DNA of 64,000 nucleotides from Platycnemis pennipes (lineage: Eukaryota; Arthropoda; Insecta; Odonata; Platycnemididae): the NCBI GenBank assembly GCA_933228895.1, contig OW121848.1, forward strand, positions 94,755,470-94,819,469, given 5' to 3'. Position 1 is the first letter of the stretch; each line of letters begins with the position of its first letter. A program made the translations under genes and the position numbers. This document shows positions 1-12,374 of the stretch, in pieces. A model generated the notes under the pieces. The model made no database searches and was not told the DNA's origin. It worked only from the letters and a program-made list of their open reading frames with translations.

Positions 1-946
1 GTATAAATGTAGGCCACGGAAGAAGCGAGAACTTTTATTGCCCGGTTTCATTTCCTCGTTGAAGACACTTGAAAGTAGCCTCATAGCGTTATATCTTTGC
101 GGGGGGACGATTCCACTTGATTATTTCTTCTCCTTCCACCCTATTCTCATGCAATAGAATAATTGTGTTGAGTCTAGAGGTTTATTTTGTGGATTTCTGA
201 GACATTACAGTGCCAATGCAGCACTTATAGAGATTGCTATCATTAAGGACGGAGAGGAAGGACCACTGATATCTATTACCAAAGGGCGAATTCATTTTTT
301 TGGAGAATTAAATGACTTTTTCGTAAACTTTACCTTTATTTTTTGACATGAACGGAAGTATAGTAATACGTAGAAAATGTGTGGTAGAGGGATCAGATAA
401 CCACAGACCAATGGGAGATGTAACCTTTAAATAATGCGTTAGCATGAGGAAGTGTATGCTTTGGTCGTGGATGGTAGACGGAGGAACTATTTCTTGATGT
501 GGAGGTCTCATTTTTCGCCTACTCCGGTACTATTGGCACAGGATAGAAAAATATCATCCGCGTCATTCCCGAACTCCGGCGACTGCAATTGATCTAGTAA
601 TTGAAATATGGTGTTCAGTCCTCGGTTCAGTACTATTTTTGAACCAATATCTTCCGATAACAAGTGATATTTCTGTGCGTTTTTGATATTTTTACGAAAA
701 ACGTTTCTCTTCTAGGAAACGTACTCAATTCGTAAATTAAATCTTTCTTACCTGGATCTTGATTACTTCTCCAGATGGCACTTGATTAAATGGGAATAAT
801 ATTTATACGTTTTTTCTCAGCATCTTCCTACGGTTAGTTTTATGATCCTCTTCATCCTCTACCTCATACCTCTTCAATGCAATATTATTAAGGTTAGGAT
901 GTTATTCCTTCGGGAATGGTTCGTAGGACGCCAAAGCTTCTGATCC
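1..946. other. AT-rich intergenic DNA, no gene seen
   Basis: No recognisable coding region or element. One weak minus-strand splice-donor match (CCAG|GTAAGA, intron starting at 751) follows a short open stretch at 780-752, too little to call an exon. Confidence 0.5.
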
Positions 947-1205
947 TTACTCGCTCCGCGATCTATTCTCATTAGCCGAAATTATCCTCATCAGCAAATA
1001 ACCCCATTCTACTGGAACTTTTGTAATACATCTGTTGAAATGGATAAGGAAATGCAAAGGACTGATAATACTACCTTGGAGGACACCTGTGTTAGCATAT
1101 GCAACCAGATTTGTTTTAAACCACGCAATATTTTGATATTTTGATCTGACATATATTTGCGTATCAGATCTAATAGAGCTTGTGAAATAAAAGTACCGCA
1201 TTTAT
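947..1205 (-). mobile_element. CR1/Jockey-type reverse transcriptase fragment
   Basis: The minus strand is open for about 84 codons and reads TGVLQGSIISPLHFLIHF, which aligns by eye with the RT motif GVPQGSILGPLLFLIYINDL of Jockey/CR1-superfamily retrotransposons. The upstream residues (IRSDTQIYVRSKYQ) fit the segment that normally precedes this motif. The following FADD catalytic motif is not recognisable, so the piece is a decayed fragment of the RT palm without flanking endonuclease or thumb. It lies opposite in strand to the CR1-like 3' end at 1395-1850, so the two are probably separate insertions. The superfamily is fairly sure; the clade is not. Confidence 0.6.
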
Positions 1206-1394
1206 CGTTCTTCGATCCGTCGAGTCATTCTTGAGTTATAAACCGCGAAAAACTGATGTGTTTAACCCTTTTGGAAAATTAGGCGCGCGTCACTCCTAGG
1301 TCATCCACTTCGTCCAATCACTAGGTACTGCTTCCATTAACTTCCGTTATCCGCCTCATAGAACTGAACGCATGTATACTTCATTCACCACCAG

Positions 1395-1850
1395 CTTTAT
1401 GCGTTTATATAACAACCTCCCGGCAAAATTCAAAAAGGTATACAATTATATAGGCTTTCGCAAAAGATTATTTCGCCGCATGCTGACGTCACAGAGTTTA
1501 AACCTTGGGGATGGACCTCTAATGACAATTTAACAATATACTTCAATTGTCCTTCTAATTCATATTTTTCAATTTCGTGTCACTTACTTTTTCCTTTTTA
1601 GAGCTACAATTTCTTTCAAGATGATTTAAACTATTGTAAAAAAATATGTATGCGGCTCTACAAAAAGGTTTAATTCTTTTTTGTTGACTTTTTAATTATT
1701 GAACTCTGTATCTTAATGAACCCTGGGATAGGGGCAGAGGGGGCCATATGGCCTCACCTAGCCCAGGATATTTCCCCCTGCCACACACCCTCGCGGTGGC
1801 TTGCAGGGTATCGTGTAGATGTAGATGTAGATAATAAAGAAATAATATAT
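1395..1850 (+). mobile_element. 3' end of a CR1/Jockey-superfamily non-LTR retrotransposon
   Basis: About 400 bp here match 37085-37500 almost base for base, so this is a dispersed repeat. From 1409 one frame reads YNNLPAKFKK then YIGFRKRLFRRML, the typical last residues of CR1/Jockey-superfamily ORF2 (a LPxxI/F..FK/RxxL block), followed by a shared 3' UTR. The UTR ends with a short conserved block (GGGGCAGAGGGGGCCATATGG, then CCCTGCCACACACCCTCG) and a GTAGAT repeat running into an AATAAA-rich tail. Everything upstream is missing, as expected from 5' truncation during target-primed reverse transcription. The terminal block alone recurs at 32392 and 55005. Confidence 0.75.
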
Positions 1851-3984
1851 AAATAAAATAATAAATACTGTGACTGCCCAACTGCTTTGCTCGATCACAA
1901 TAGGAGAAACACAGCTGTCTCTGTCGATGGATGTGGTTGTTAGACTCCATTCGGGTTATTTCGAAAGGCATTGCATATTTAGCTACACCTTAATTTGTGA
2001 ATAAGCAAATAAACATCAGCACGCTTTTAATCGCACTAAAATGCTTAAGAAAATATTTTGTTTTTCAGTTGTTTTGGGTTACTTGCGGGATGCGACAGGA
2101 TCTCTTCAGGCAGCGCTCCCAACCTCACCTCCACTCCCTTCCCATTCTTCCTCAAGTCAGCCAAGAACGGGAGGTGGATGAGTTATCCGCAACGCAGCTA
2201 GTTCGGTGGGCATCACCTTTTGTTTATTTTAATTTTTTACTCATGAGCGATGCTGCAAAAACAAAAGTCTGGTCTTTCAATCTTTTTGTAGCTCCTCATT
2301 TTAATATATCTGGTGCATCCCCTCCGATAATTTAGCTGTTAACGCTTTGCTACATATTTTAAGCTGACATATAATTTATAATCTACTACAAAGAAATAGT
2401 GACAACTTTTTGTGGATTTTGAGTGGTGATGATTAATTGCAATTCTTCGTTAACAGAAGATCCCTCTGAAAAAGAAACGATTTGATCCTCAAACTTTTTA
2501 TTGACATTAGAATGAATCAGACTTTTGAAATGTTTTCTTTTTCGGAAGATCGTAATTTAATTTAAAGACATAGAGAATCTTCAATTAGATTTTTGGTCAA
2601 AATATACTCGAAGTCAGGGCGTCAAAGAACTCGAGGAAACTTACTTACATTTGGAGAGAGTTCTTGTGGTTTCAACGTCAAATCCGCTTCGAATCACATC
2701 ATATCGAGGTTGAGACTTGGGATTTATCCATCAGGCCTCATCCACAGATCGATTCTGTGGTTTCGGGAGCCACTACCCCCTCCCCCCCCCTCCCTCCTCC
2801 GTCTTGCCCTTTCACATAATTTGATTTCACTTAGCCACCATCATTCCTTCTCCCCTTTCTCTTATTTTCCCGTTCTCCCCAGCCACCGTTCCTCGCGGCC
2901 ACATCTCGGCCTTTCTCTCTTCACCCCACTCCCCTCTCTCCCAACGATGCTCTCACGTCACACCTTTATTCGTTGACCCTCCCCGTCCCTCTTGATTCCA
3001 TGACCGCGCACTGGATGGTTTCGGAGGGAATGGGGGTTTAAAACGATCCACAGGAAATCATGGTGTCGGTTGCTGGAGCCCTCCACCGCAGGGTGAGTTT
3101 GCGGCCAAGATAATTAATCTCATACATTGGCGTGCCTTGTGTCTGCGACTACCCAACCTTAGATCTCACCAAAGGCTTTTTTTAACGTGCACCTGCCATT
3201 TATTGCTAAAATAATTAAAGTAACCCCCCAGCATGTCGTAAAGGATTCTTGTGAAAAAATGACCACATGAAAGCTTAAGGACAAATAGTTTACTTGTATT
3301 AGCGTTGATCAAAAAATAAAATGGAACCGTATGAATGCTATGTTTGCACCAAAGTACTCTTACGTCATCACTTTTGGGAGGCTTATTCTTTTCATATACT
3401 GAGTTTGTTTCTTAATTATGGGAATTATTGTGTTCAGTTCTTCATTTACCTTCGGAATTTACATTACATATTTAATAATTTGAGTTTTCCAAAACAAACA
3501 ACGATTGTGCATAGTAATGCATAGTCATAGTTCTGTTTTTATTTTAGGTTATACGGTTGATACGGTTACTATTAAATGGTTATTGCGGTTAGATTATACA
3601 TGATCCTTCCATCATTAGACATCAATTGTAAGAAAGTTTGACTCGGCTCAGGTCAAAATATCTCATACCGTTGCTATTATTCCCTCGAAGATTGTTTTCA
3701 TTAGAACATCACATGCTAAAAACTGGGTAAATAAGTTGTTCTTCCTTTTATTGTTTTCGTAAGACTTCTATTTTCTTCCACTCTTCTTTGGACTTCTTTG
3801 ACTGTCATTAAGTCGATTTCTTCATTCTTCTGCCACTCTACATTTTAAATTTCATCTTGACTATTCTGTGACTGTTTTCATCCATGTATCAGTGCCATTA
3901 AGAAGTATTCTCCGCATGTAAATCCTAATTAGATATTTCCTTACTTTTGAGCTTGTATTTCCAGCTGGATTTAAATTATTTTAT
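1851..3984. other. Intergenic DNA with one pyrimidine-rich patch
   Basis: Mostly AT-rich. A CT-rich patch lies at 2768-2995, followed by GC-rich DNA to about 3110 (with CCGCAGG|GTGAGT at 3090-3103, a good donor match without a convincing exon). No protein family was recognised in any frame. Confidence 0.4.
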
Positions 3985-4300
3985 TTGAATGGATCGACCG
4001 AGTAAGTATCGAGGAAGTCCTAAGAAGAGTGGGAGAAAAGAGAGGTCTTCTGAATACCCTAAGAAGAAGACGGAACAACTTAATCGGCCACATCATGAGA
4101 CATGATGGCCTGATGAAGACAATCGCCGAGGGACAAGTGGAAGGGAAGAATGGCAAAGGGAGACCTCGTGCGATATATATAGAACAAGTGATAAAGGATG
4201 TGAAAGAGAAGAAATACGTAAATATGAAGAGATTAGCTGATGGAAAGACTCAGTGGAGAGCTGCGTCAAACCAATCTGAGGATTGGTGACCAATGATGAT
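3985..4300 (+). mobile_element. Family A non-LTR retrotransposon, 3'-terminal fragment
   Basis: The frame at about 3987-4289 encodes the C-terminal tail of the family A reverse transcriptase: WIDRV, EEVLRRVGEKR, LIGHIMRHDGLMKTI, GKNGKGRPR and MKRLADGKTQWRAASNQ. It ends with a stop (TGA 4287-4289) and CAATGATGAT, matching the 3' ends of the other family A copies. A small deletion relative to the 12.4 kb copy lies near 4003. No RT palm is present, so this is a dead, strongly 5'-truncated copy of about 0.3 kb. Confidence 0.85.
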
Positions 4301-5290
4301 TTCCAGCTGTAATTTGTATCTTTTTTGGCAGAATGCCCTTTTCGAATGTGGTATTGTAGTAGCTATTCCCTCTCTACTTCGTCCATTGCTTGTTCTTCTG
4401 TTCCCCTATCAGCAGTACTCTTTACTCTTATCAAGTTTCCGTTTCCCTCGTTTCTTGATCTCTTCTCTTTTACTGAATGCTATTACGTCAGCTTTCTTTT
4501 TATTTTTCTTTAAGTGATATTTAGTCTATAACTTTTCCATTTTTACTTGGGCCTTTATGTAATTGCTTTGCCTTGCCGTGACCGCTGTCATCGATGAAAC
4601 GCAGCGTGTTATTTTTTGTGGAAGGTAGGTGAGGGCAAGGTTGGAGTCTTTTTATGTTCAAGATACCGAACGGCACACACAACACGATGATATAGATATT
4701 ACTGAATGAATTCTAGGAGTTCGCTATTTTGAGTTATTAGGACATGGCATCAAAGGATATATTTAATCATTATTGCTTACTCTATTATAATATGGGCAAC
4801 TAGGTTGAGTAGATGTTGAGTACACGGATTTAGTTATTTTTTTTAAATTTTTACATGTCAAGTGAAAAGTTTTCCTTGATGGATAAAGTATAGTATATGT
4901 TCTAAAATTAGTTTTATTTGACTAGATGCTTTGATTAGGAATAGGCTAATTGTAAAAAAGATTTTCCCTTTGGGCTGAGAAAGATAGCAACGTTTGTCGA
5001 AGGATCCCATTTTCTTTTCGTTTGTTAGTGTTCTTTTTTTGTGTTTCCTGTTTTATACGTCGTCGCAACTAGTGACTATTATGCTTATTTAGAATACATG
5101 GCAGAGATATTTCAAATTCCTGCTGTTGAAGCGAAGTGGAGTGATTTTTTACAGCGAGATGGTTACGGTAATGGAATGTTAGAGCAGAAGTACTGATTTG
5201 TGATGCATAGGAAACATTGATTTAAACAGTTATATAGAAAGTTTCACCAAAACATAAGGCTGAAAAAGGAGAGTCAGGAGTGTTCAATTT
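4301..5290. other. AT-rich intergenic DNA, nothing recognised
   Basis: No coding, RNA or repeat structure recognised between two family A fragments. Confidence 0.5.
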
Positions 5291-6385
5291 CCTGTAGATT
5301 TAGTCGAGACGATATTGGATGCTATTAATGGTGAATTTGATGTTGGATACTTATGAATGCTTGGAATTCTGAAGGAAATTGGAGTGTCCTACAGTGACCG
5401 AAGAATTATACACAGTCTGTACAAAAACCAAGTAGCTGTGATTAAATCTGGACCCAGCTGTGAAGAGGCAAGAATAAGGAAAGGAGTGAGACAAGGCTTT
5501 GCACTGTCTCCCGTAATTTTTAATGTTTACACCGAGAGAGCCATCGATGAAATCAAAGAGAAGTCTTCTGGAGTGACTATCCACGGAGAAAAAATAAGCT
5601 TGCTGCGATTCGCTGATAGCACTCATAGCAGAGACAGAGATGGATCTGAACAAGATTCTGGTAACCATGGAAAGGACAATGGCCAAATATCAATTGAAGG
5701 TAAATAAGAAGAAGACTAAGATATTGGTGTACAGCAAGAAAGAAGAAGCCAAAGGCAATGTCAATCTAGGAAATCAAAAACTTTAAGAGGTGAAAGAGTT
5801 CTGTTACCTAGGAAGCCGAGTAACCAACGATGGACGAAGCAAGAAAGAATAGTTAGTAGAATAGCCCAGGCAAAGAGGGCATTGTATCAAAAGAAGAATC
5901 TACTTACAGCTGGAAATACAAGCATAGAAGTAAGGAAACAGTTTATCAGAACATATCTCTGGAGCATGTTTCTTTACGGCAGTGAGGCATGGACGATGAG
6001 AGCTGCGGAGAAGAAAAGGGTGGAAGCATTCGAAAATGTGGTGCTACAGAAGAATAATGAAGATTAAATGGATCGACCTTTGTAAGTAACGAGTAAGTCC
6101 TAAGAATAGTAGGAGAAAAGAGAAGTCTGCTGAAAACTCTAAAAAGAAGAAGGGACAACTTAATCTGCCATATCTTGAGACATGATGGCCTGATGAAGAC
6201 TATCATCGAGGGAAAAGTGAACGGGAAGATTGGAAAAGGCAGGCCTCGTATGAGATAAATGGAAGAGGTTGTGAAGGATGTAAAAGAGAAGAATTACGCC
6301 ACAATGAAAAGGTTGGCCGATAGAAGAATCGAGTGGAAAGCTGCGTCAAACCAATCCTATGATTTTTGACCAATGATGATGATGA
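5291..6385 (+). mobile_element. Family A non-LTR retrotransposon, decayed 3' half
   Basis: Collinear with 12880-13936. It starts in the RT palm just after motif A (degenerate around 5300-5350), keeps SYSDRRIIHSLYKNQVAVIKSGPSCEEARIRKGVRQG with ALSPVIFNVY, then breaks. A deletion at about 5615-5620 turns the catalytic FADDIA into FADST and shifts frame, so the second and third catalytic aspartates are not both readable. Stops and frameshifts follow near 5710, 5785 and 5850. The thumb/tail (FYQKKNLLTAGNTS-like, GSEAWTM) is open at 5882-6067. The 3' end is a GACC(AAT)GATGATGATGAG tail at 6367-6384. It is clearly inactive and lies about 1 kb from the fragment at 3985; the two are separate or a rearranged single insertion. 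Confidence 0.9.
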
Positions 6386-6899
6386 GTAACAGTTAAATCA
6401 CAATGTTTTGATCTTCAACCAATTTCATCTTTTCTTCCGTTATATTACATCCCCCGTCTCCAATGTTAAATATTTCGTTCTTAATACTCCACTTACCCTC
6501 ATTTCTCACTGCGCTCGTCCGTATACGTGAATGTTGCTAGTATTGACACCGTAGTAAAGGCTCCAGCGGTGATAATTAGATGCTTGCGAAGGTTTTCAAA
6601 GCTACTCATTTTATTTACATGAACTCAAGCTGCTGAGAAAAATACGATCATCTCCAAGGAGAAATTTTCACAAGATTTAGAGGCCTGTGCGTTATCACGA
6701 TGGCTTCCATGACCGTTGGCGGAGTGTATGATGAAAAAAAAGAGGGTTGTCATTGAAATAAAAAATAGTCGCTGAAATCGTGGCTGGATCGTTAATAATT
6801 GTGGTGGGCACAATGCCGTAGTGACTTTTGTTTCTGATTAATTTATTTTTAAGTATAACCTAAGCCATGTAAGCTTTCTGGCCCACTCACCTTTGTTTC
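6386..6899. other. AT-rich intergenic DNA, nothing recognised
   Basis: No supported feature between the family A copy and the pyrimidine-rich island. Confidence 0.5.
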
Positions 6900-8650
6900 G
6901 ATCGAGGTTTCACCCATTCATCTTTGGCATTTAACCCGCGTCCAGTTCCTGCAACAGCGCGAGACTTCCATTCTGTTCTCTACCTCCCTCATTTTCATTT
7001 TCCTCCATTCTCTTTTTCCGGCCCATTCTCTCCCTCCCATCCGCTTTCTCCGTCCGCCTCCTTGCCATTTCTCCACTTCCCCAGTATGCTTCCCCGGCCA
7101 CAATCTCTTGGAAGGCTGCGCCCTTTCCGCCCTCGCCCTCCTCCCTAGGCCCGTTTAACCGCCAGCACCGCAGGACCGCGGGGCGCGCTCTTTCTCCCCT
7201 TCGCCCCACATCCCCTTCCTTCCCTCCCCATTAACCTCCTTCCTGCTGCCTCCTCCCCAAGCAACCCCCACCACACGCGCTGAGCTCCCTCATAACAGTA
7301 TTTGGACATCCCCCCTCGGAGGAGATAGCAGATTCTGCGAATCTTGTTCCGCTGCCCAGAAATTCTCTTCCGAGGGTCTTTCGGGAAGGGAAGGGGAAGG
7401 AGGAGGGTTGGGAGGTTTCGGGGAAGGAGTCAGTGTGGGTGCGGCATGGGCGAGAGCAGTTTGCGAGGAAGGGAGTTTGGCTGCGGTGGGTTTCCAGTGT
7501 CCGTAAGGAGGCGATCCCACCGTTCCACAAACGTTAAATCCGCGCGCCCTCGCATCGCGTATACTGCTCCTCTTCTCTTCCCCCCACCCGCGTCCCACTC
7601 TCGCTCGCACAAGTCCTCCCTCTCTCAAAATGGAGGACCACCCCGGTGAACTCCCACATTCCCCTGCGAAAAAAATAACGCGAAACCCTTTCCCTTCCAA
7701 TTTGTAGCTTCTGCCCCCTCACTCCACCCCGAAAGCACTGCGTTCCCCGTTTTCCCGTACGCCTCCTCTTCGTACCTGTCCTCCCAACCCACTCTCTGTT
7801 ACTCCCCGCACCCCCAAAAAACCCATTCTCTCTCGTCTCCTCCACCAGTTTTCCCACTCACCCTCCCATACTCATTGATCTGCCCATTCTCCATAGTCCC
7901 TTCGCCCCGCTTCTACCCCGTTTCCCCTCGCATTCTCACCCCTTGCCCCGTCAGAAAACGTACGAAATTCGTTTGCCGAGAGATGTAATCCGCGATGAAA
8001 ATGGTAATTGGGCCGCCCTCTCTCCATTCCCCTCCATCTACTCTTCACACCTCCCCTTTAACGTTCTTTCCCTCTCTTTCTCTCCTCCCACGCTCTTCCT
8101 CACTCTTATCCTCCCGTCCGATTTAGGCCTTTACCTCCCACCCTCCCTCTCCCTCCCTTTTCAACCACCTTGCTTCCCGTTTCCTCCCCGTCACCCTGTT
8201 TATTTTCGGCGCGTCTTTTTTTTATGAAGCTTGAACACATGCTCGACACTGATTTTTTTTCCTAACCACCTCTCCCCTCCATTTTATTCTCCTCCCTTCC
8301 CTCCCTCTCACCACATTCCTTCCACCGCCTCTCTTTCTATACATCTCTCTCTCTATGTACTGGCACTTTCTCTCTCGGTCCCATTCCCACGTGTGCGTGT
8401 ACTTGTTTGCCGATTACAGCATAAAAAGTTGAGCCGTGTCGCCGCGTGCGGGGAGACATTCCCGCGGATTTATTTGCGTACCTGCGTCGGAATACAAATC
8501 TGGGCCTCTCTCACGCGCCTCCCTCCCCGTTCCTCCAATCTACCCCGACCCTTCTCCCCCTCCGCGACCCTGTTTCCCTTTATTCTCTTCCCCACCCCAT
8601 GCATCGCCTCTCTCTCCCCCCCCCCCACACCATGTGATGCACGGTGGTGA
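6900..8650. other. GC-rich, mostly polypyrimidine island
   Basis: The plus strand is dominated by C and T with TCTC, CCCT and CTCCC runs for about 1.7 kb, apart from G-rich 7370-7450. CpG is frequent around 7170-7290 and 7510-7580. Long reading frames here translate to Pro/Ser/Leu-rich or, on the minus strand, Arg/Gly/Glu-rich low-complexity strings and are composition artefacts. A C-run lies near 8617-8627. The stretch could be a CpG-island-like regulatory region or intron/UTR sequence of an unseen gene. Confidence 0.5.
7955..8003 (+). other. Candidate 49-nt internal exon in a polypyrimidine island
   Basis: A long pyrimidine tract ends in CCCCGTCAG; then 49 nt of quite different, base-balanced composition read KTYEIRLPRDVIRDENG in one frame and end at AATG|GTAATT, a usable donor. 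The acceptor signal is unavoidable in this kind of DNA, so the argument rests on the compositional break and the donor. No protein family was recognised. It could be chance. Confidence 0.25.
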
Positions 8651-11215
8651 AGATGGGTTTTAGCGTTATGTATGTTATACGGTCTCCTTGTTTTTAACTA
8701 GAGGCACGCACGTGTTTCATCAGGCTTTCCCGCCTGTTTTCGCCTTTTATCGTGAATTATCACGCGCGGTAAATGGCAGGGATAGAAGGGGGGGGGGGGT
8801 GGAGAGGAAACTTTCACGCACAAAACTCATATTCTTAATCTGCTCCCCAAGCGCTGAGTTCGGAATGGGAAACCCCAGGGACGAGGAAGCGTTTTAAGTT
8901 TGAGCGGCGGGTAATTCGATACAAAAAGGAAATTAGCATTCATGCATATGCCTGGGGGCACGCTGGGAAGAGAAGTCGATGAAATAGTCGTTTACATTGA
9001 GCAAATACCGCGCCCCCGCGTCGGGGTGAGCTTTTGTTAACTTTAGACTTGTTTTTCAAGCGTCGCGTCATCTGGTTCTTGCAATGTCGTTATTCGCGTT
9101 CGTAGTTTTGTTTTCAAAATGTTAATTATTTTTGTGTGCTTATCTGTCCTTTCCGTGATACGAATGAAATATTTCACTAAATACCCTTTTTAGCCCTTTT
9201 TTTAGTAGAGGTTATGAACACCTGTTCCTTTCAATTGGTCTCTTTCAGGCTAATATTTCATATTATTTATTTAGTTACTACAGTATACACGATTATATTT
9301 CCCGTGCACACAGATATATCAATAAAAATATGATGACTGATGAGTTAGATGTTCCATATCGTTGCATATCATGGAAACATGATGAATCACACACGTCATT
9401 GCACATTATCATACATGATGAATCCGCGTGTTAATGCGGGGGCAGAACTTACCTTTTAAGTCAGCATTTGATATTTATTAATATATTTTCATCATAAATT
9501 CCGATTACAGATCCTCTTTTGAAGTAATATTGCTTAACATTCCATTTTTTATTAAGTGTTGAGTTTATAAATGAAATCCAAGCCTTAGATATTTGTTGGA
9601 ATGCAAATCACTTGGCTATGGACTAACAATAAGTCTCTATGGGCATCATAAAGAACATGAAACCTGTGTATGGAGGATTAATAATTATATTGTTTTATTA
9701 GCAAAATGTTTCAACTAAATTATTATTTTACAGGAATAGCTGACATTAAATATTTTAGATATCTCCCTATCTCATATTAAAGAAATAATATCGTTGTAAT
9801 ATTCCGTGAGTGCCCGCAAGTTAGTTTTATAGGATTGATCTTAAAGGACTTAAAGAGAAGTTTTGGAATGTGAAGACCTGTGAAAGAGCATGATTTCGAC
9901 CCTTTTTTATGTATAGTAAGATGTAAAGTAAATGCCGTTATTTATTTCGTAATGGCATAACCAAATGTGAAGTATGAAAGTGATCATTTGACGCCGGGAC
10001 ACTCCTGTAATACGAAAGAATATATCTGAAACTTACTCAAAATACTAAGCGGAAGCTAATAATAGTTTTTGGAGACGGCTTTGTTGTTATCTCCCTTGAT
10101 TTTATTTGTGTAGGCCACATTGCACTTTGTCATGTCGAAAAGTAGAACATCACACGATTGTCTCGTTCACGAATGCATAAAGATATTAATTTAAGATTGG
10201 CAAAAATACAAAGCATGTTCTTATGTTTTCTATCACCGATAAAAATGACATTATTATCATCTATATTGCTTTATTTCTTGGTTGTTTCTGTGTGACAAAT
10301 TGACCTTAGTATTTGCTTAAACGCCTATAATATCAACTCACTTGCTTTTCATTGTAAAATTTAGCAATGTTAGTGCTGTTAAACGGTGATATCTCTAAAA
10401 TTGTTTTGACATCTCTTGTGAAGAGAGCGAATAATTTATGGCTACACAGGTAGGGTACTCCATCATCTTTCGTTTATAACGTCGCTGTCATTATTATTTA
10501 AAGATGAAGGCTTAACTGTATGAAAGTCTTTCACAGGAAATAAATTACAACTTTTTACGTTCCACACTTTAAAATCTACTGACAGTGGTTTCGACATTTA
10601 ATGCCACTATCATAATAATAGTCGGTAATAATAATGTTGCGGTGTAGAAGGGAGGAAATGTAATGGGTAGAATATATAAGGGGACCAATTTCATTTTCCA
10701 GAATACTGTTAGAAGTTGAGCAAACTGGGTTTTTCTTTTTGAAATTTTGTTTCCACTCGATGCAACGACACTTGGGTAGAATGGTGTGGGCCAAATGAAC
10801 AATTTATCAAATTTCGCACGAGGAGCACCAGGATCTCTCAGGTGTTCCACCCACTGCAGCGTTTTCTTGTTGGATGAAAGTTTTTACCTCCCGTTGAGCT
10901 AGGTGCATGGAACTGACAGCTGCGCATACATTGGTCAAAAACATCGCTTAGCTCTCCAGTTGACTACTGCATTCCCTAATTCCACAAACAGGAGAGAAAT
11001 GAATGATAAACCATAGGTAGAGAAAGAGTTCTTCGAGTCAATAAGTGATAAAAAATGTAATTTCTGGGTGAAACCACGGCCGAAACTTAGGAAGCGGACC
11101 CACATTTAATCCAAGCGTGAAAACTTTCCCTAGTATTGGTGTTGATGCAGTGAACTTACAGTCCAAGACGAGATCACCAAAACAAGCCGAGGAAGACACG
11201 GAGGAAGATCAAGCG
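8651..11215. other. AT-rich intergenic DNA
   Basis: GC falls sharply after 9050. A G-run of about 13 lies near 8790. A TATATAAG at 10673-10680 has no initiator at the usual spacing. No coding region, RNA gene or repeat recognised. Confidence 0.45.
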
Positions 11216-11960
11216 TAACTTGTGGATCGGGCCGAAGGTGGTTATTTTTGCTCACGAGAAGAGAGATCTGCAGCCCCTTAATTTCGTAAGGAAAATGAAG
11301 GGAGTGGGAATGAGAGAGAGAGAGGGAGGGAGTTCGTTAGTAGTCAGGTTGATGGGGTGGCAAGAGGGAAGGGGTAAATTGGGGGGAGGAGCGAAAGGGC
11401 AGAGAGGTGGAGCCCGGGGGAACGGACTGTGTGGAAGTGTGTCGAGGAGCGGGAGATATCGGCGGAAGAGCGAAATTGAAAGAGAGAGGAGAGGGTTGTC
11501 GGTCGGGGCTCTTCTATCTCGGGGGAGGCGAGGCGGGGGTATCTCCTCCAGACGGCGGAGCACGGGAGGAAGCGAAGAGGGAAAGGAAGGAAGGCACCCG
11601 TGGAGGGAGCTCGAAACCCACCAACTCAATTTCCCTAGCCATCAATCAAAATTATCCTTCGCCACCCTCAAGGAGAAGGCCACCTCGCAAGGCAACCGAG
11701 CTGCAAGACTGGCCGGGACTGCCTCTCACGCCTCCTCCTCAACCATCTCCCTCGCCCACTAACGCTGCTGCCGTCCCCAAGGCAGCTTACTCCTTACGAA
11801 ACCAAGTTCCATTCCGTTCTCCCTCCCAACCGGTGTGTGCCAACCGGTCCTCTACTCACATGCTGCCGTCCCTTCTTCCCTTCCCTTATTTCTCACCATC
11901 ATCGACGGTAACCTATTTTCTGGTGGCAAGGAAATTCGGAGATTCTCTTGATTTATTCAG
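11216..11960. other. Purine-to-pyrimidine switch island
   Basis: The plus strand is G/A-rich at about 11290-11600 and then C/T-rich at about 11610-11890. Overlapping open frames of 125-196 codons on both strands are composition effects (Arg/Gly/Glu or Pro/Ser). No family recognised. Confidence 0.5.
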
Positions 11961-12374
11961 TTATCACATTCGCATTTTGAGCGCTGCGTCAAGATGAATT
12001 CAGCTTTTCGATCGCTAGTGAGCACAGTAATCCGTCAAACCTTACACGCAAATATCATACATCTGTAAACCAGAGATTTCTGATAAGCTTAGTAACATCA
12101 AAAGAAGGATAACTACTTTTAACAGCCGAAAATTTAACTTCACTCTGGTTTCATACCTAAATGATTGGAAAAATGTAACTGATCTCAGAAAGTGTACAAG
12201 TGAAAGGAAAGAAAGAAATATCTAACTACAAGTTTACGGATTTAATTAGTGTAACTCATGCCGTCCTATTTTAAAGTTTATGCTTTATTCTTGGACTCTT
12301 TACTCTTAAGGGAACTTATTTGATAAAAAAGCCTTCCCCAACTACCTAGAAATTTAACTATAAATTAAGAGTGT
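11961..12374. other. AT-rich DNA upstream of the family A copy
   Basis: No endonuclease or ORF1 remains of family A were found here, which places the 5' truncation point of the element at about 12375. Confidence 0.5.

Noticed and set aside
3985..6385. One continuous family A element from 3985 to 6385
   Set aside because: The 3' end with tail occurs at 4300 before the RT region at 5291, so they are separate insertions or a rearrangement, not a single collinear copy.
10673..10680. TATATAAGGGGA as a promoter (also at 19523)
   Set aside because: No initiator at about 30 nt downstream and no associated frame.
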